Assembly (NCBI GenBank): GCA_013372965.1
Contig: JABXIR010000005.1
Location: 1 to 17,869, forward strand
From: Gammaproteobacteria bacterium
GTDB lineage: Bacteria; Pseudomonadota; Gammaproteobacteria; Pseudomonadales; DSM-25080
Length of the DNA stretch: 17,869 nt
Direction of reading: 5' to 3'
The notes below the pieces were generated by a model, which saw only the letters and a program-made list of their open reading frames with translations, was not told where the DNA came from and searched no databases. Below, one piece after another: positions 16,215-17,869 of this stretch. Each line of letters begins with the position of its first letter. Positions within the stretch are counted from its first letter, which is position 1. The position numbers were made by a program, and so were the translations under genes.

Positions 16215-17869
16215 ATGAACAGAGAGAAAAATATGTTTTCCCGAAACCAAAAAGCGCTAGCATTTGTTACTGGTGCACTACTTAGCTTGCAGTCATTTGC
16301 TGCAGACTTAACTGAGGTCAGCTTCACTGCGCTCTCTGCAGAAGAGCTTCAGGCTGTCTTAACGTTTGACGGTGAAGCGCCTGCCGCATCGGGCTATTTG
16401 ATGGAGTCCCCAGCTCGACTTGTCGTAGACCTCCCAGATACGGTTAACGCGGTTGATCAGCGTCGCTTTAGTTTGTCGGGTTCAGTGGCTACCGATGCCA
16501 TGCTGCTGAGCAATTCGGATAAAACGCGCTTAGTGTTTAACCTCACTGAGCAAAGTACTTACGAAATGCTCACTCGAGGCAACACGGTCTCGCTGGTTAT
16601 CGCAACGGAAGGTACGCGCACATCAAATGCAGTGCCGACGTCTGCAGCTTACCTACCTCAGCAAGCCGCCGCTTCATCTGACGCACTCAGTGGCTTCGAC
16701 TTCCGTCGCGGAAGCGAAGGCGAGGCGAACATTTTGATTGATCTTGGTAATTCCAACGCCTCGGTAGATGTCGATACGGTTGGTTCGGATATGGTGATTA
16801 CCATTCCTAATTACAGTGTCCCTGATCATCTTCAGAGCCGAATGGATGTGCTCGATTTTGGCACACCGGTAAGCTACGTAATCATCGATCAAGTGGGCGA
16901 TGACGCACAGATTACGATCGAAACGCAGGATGTATTCGATTTTTCTGCGTACCAAGCGGACGACCAACTCGTGCTGAGTGTCGCGCCACTTACCGAACAG
17001 CAGGTCGCTGAAAGAGATGCGATGACGTTCGAAGGTGAGAAGCTTTCATTTAACTTCCAAAACATTGAAATCCGCTCAATGCTGCAAATTATTGCCGATG
17101 TTGCAGAGTTAAACCTCGTTGCCTCTGACACGGTTCAGGGTGAAATTACCTTGCGATTAGTGAACGTTCCTTGGGATCAGGCGTTGGATATCGTGCTTCG
17201 TACAAAAGGTCTTGATAAGCGTTTAGTGGGTAACGTGCTGATGGTAGCGCCAGCAGCGGAAATTGCCGACCGTGAACGTATTGAGCTCGAAAACACTCAA
17301 AAAATGCAGGATCTGGCGCCGGTTTACACTGAGCATTTCCGCGTAAATTATGCGGATGCTGAAGAGATCAATACCCTGTTCCAAGCGATGAGCGACGATA
17401 CCACGTCAGGTCTTCTCTCGGGCCGCGGTAGCGCGATTGTCGATCAGCGTACCAACTCGATTATCATGACCGACACACAGGCAAAGCTCGACGAATTCCG
17501 CGATTTACTCGAAAAACTCGATATTCCAGTGCGCCAGGTGTCCATCGAGGCGCGTATCGTGCTTGCAAATGCAGGCGTGAGCCGAGATATTGGGGTTCGC
17601 TGGGGTTACGACTATAGGAACGGCGCCGGTAACGGCGGGACAGGCATAAGCACCGGCTCGATTGACGGTATTGTCGATATCGTTAACGGTGATCCGATTA
17701 GCTATGGCGATGCACCTGGCGGCCTGGTGGTTGATTTAGCGGCATCACCGTCATCGGCGAGTTCATTTGCGGTCGGATTGTTAACGGGTGACAATAACTT
17801 CCTGACGCTCGAATTGTCGGCACTAGAAGCCGAGGGTCGAGGTGAGGTTATTTCGCAGCCACGCGTCAT
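16215..17869 (+). CDS. pilQ: Type IV pilus outer-membrane secretin PilQ (3' end outside window)
   Basis: PilQ is the ring-shaped outer-membrane channel for the pilus. The frame runs unbroken from 16215 to the window edge: 551 whole codons. The N-terminus MNREKNMFSRNQKALAFVTG leads into a signal peptide cleaved near SFA-ADLTEV. Two AMIN-type peptidoglycan-binding beta domains follow (about 32-128 and 160-258; LVVDLPD and LVFNLTE are typical strands). The N0/STN domain is about 272-350 (FNFQNIEIRSMLQIIADVAELN ... VNVPWDQALDIVL), N1 about 370-437 (EHFRVNYADAEEI ... IVDQRTNSIIMTDT), and the secretin core starts at about 438 with VRQVSIEARI and reaches SALEAEGRGEVISQPRV. A second ATG at 16233 is an alternative start; neither has a strong ribosome-binding site. 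It follows pilP by 16 bases. Confidence 0.95.
   Translation, partial: MNREKNMFSRNQKALAFVTGALLSLQSFAADLTEVSFTALSAEELQAVLTFDGEAPAASGYLMESPARLVVDLPDTVNAVDQRRFSLSGSVATDAMLLSNSDKTRLVFNLTEQSTYEMLTRGNTVSLVIATEGTRTSNAVPTSAAYLPQQAAASSDALSGFDFRRGSEGEANILIDLGNSNASVDVDTVGSDMVITIPNYSVPDHLQSRMDVLDFGTPVSYVIIDQVGDDAQITIETQDVFDFSAYQADDQLVLSVAPLTEQQVAERDAMTFEGEKLSFNFQNIEIRSMLQIIADVAELNLVASDTVQGEITLRLVNVPWDQALDIVLRTKGLDKRLVGNVLMVAPAAEIADRERIELENTQKMQDLAPVYTEHFRVNYADAEEINTLFQAMSDDTTSGLLSGRGSAIVDQRTNSIIMTDTQAKLDEFRDLLEKLDIPVRQVSIEARIVLANAGVSRDIGVRWGYDYRNGAGNGGTGISTGSIDGIVDIVNGDPISYGDAPGGLVVDLAASPSSASSFAVGLLTGDNNFLTLELSALEAEGRGEVISQPRV

Noticed and set aside
1..17869. Mobile elements, prophage, CRISPR array, tRNA or rRNA genes, toxin-antitoxin or defence genes
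   Set aside because: No transposase, integrase, regularly spaced repeat, cloverleaf or defence domain was seen; every sizeable open frame is accounted for by core genes or their shadows.

Overview
This window reads as chromosomal core sequence from a gammaproteobacterium, probably free-living and quite likely marine (the habitat is inference). The support is gene content and order: an ArsR/methyltransferase regulator beside metK and divergent from tkt-epd-pgk-fba, a penicillin-binding protein 1A gene divergent from pilMNOPQ, and a ChpC-like CheW protein beside rsmE. All of these resemble arrangements known in Pseudomonas and its relatives. Base composition looks near 50% GC and even, and I see no transposase, integrase, phage gene, tRNA, rRNA or CRISPR array.

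Layout. (1) Bases 2-367, plus strand: the 3' part of a CheW-domain gene, ending in a 15-base convergent overlap with rsmE. (2) Bases 353-4683, minus strand: a tight operon read sahR-metK-ahcY-rsmE, which is a SAH-responsive-type repressor, SAM synthetase, SAH hydrolase and a SAM-dependent rRNA methyltransferase. (3) Bases 4684-4855: divergent control region with a 20-base inverted repeat that is the likely SahR operator, and a degenerate second copy directly abutting it. (4) Bases 4856-10192, plus strand: tkt-epd-pgk-fba, closed by a strong intrinsic terminator. (5) Bases 10381-10722: a small cysteine-containing lipoprotein of unknown function, ending at a hairpin shared with the convergent PBP1A gene. 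(6) Bases 10784-13225, minus strand: mrcA/ponA. (7) Bases 13226-13439: divergent control region containing an inverted repeat. (8) Bases 13440-17869, plus strand: pilM, pilN, pilO, pilP and the first 551 codons of pilQ, the alignment and secretin genes of the type IV pilus.

How the parts work together. The SAM-cycle operon makes SAM, removes the inhibitory product SAH, and carries its own regulator and one user of SAM. The tkt-epd-pgk-fba block joins the non-oxidative pentose phosphate pathway to the middle of glycolysis/gluconeogenesis and, through erythrose-4-phosphate oxidation, to pyridoxal phosphate synthesis. PBP1A and the PilMNOPQ envelope-spanning complex are genetic neighbours, as in many gammaproteobacteria; the CheW-like protein at the left edge may belong to a pilus-type chemosensory system.

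The window is mostly well-understood core biology. I did not find a convincing new system. The items most worth a second look are the tandem operator-like repeats before sahR, the attachment of rsmE to the SAM-cycle operon, the atypical active-site surroundings of Epd, the uncharacterised lipoprotein, and the inverted repeat before pilM.
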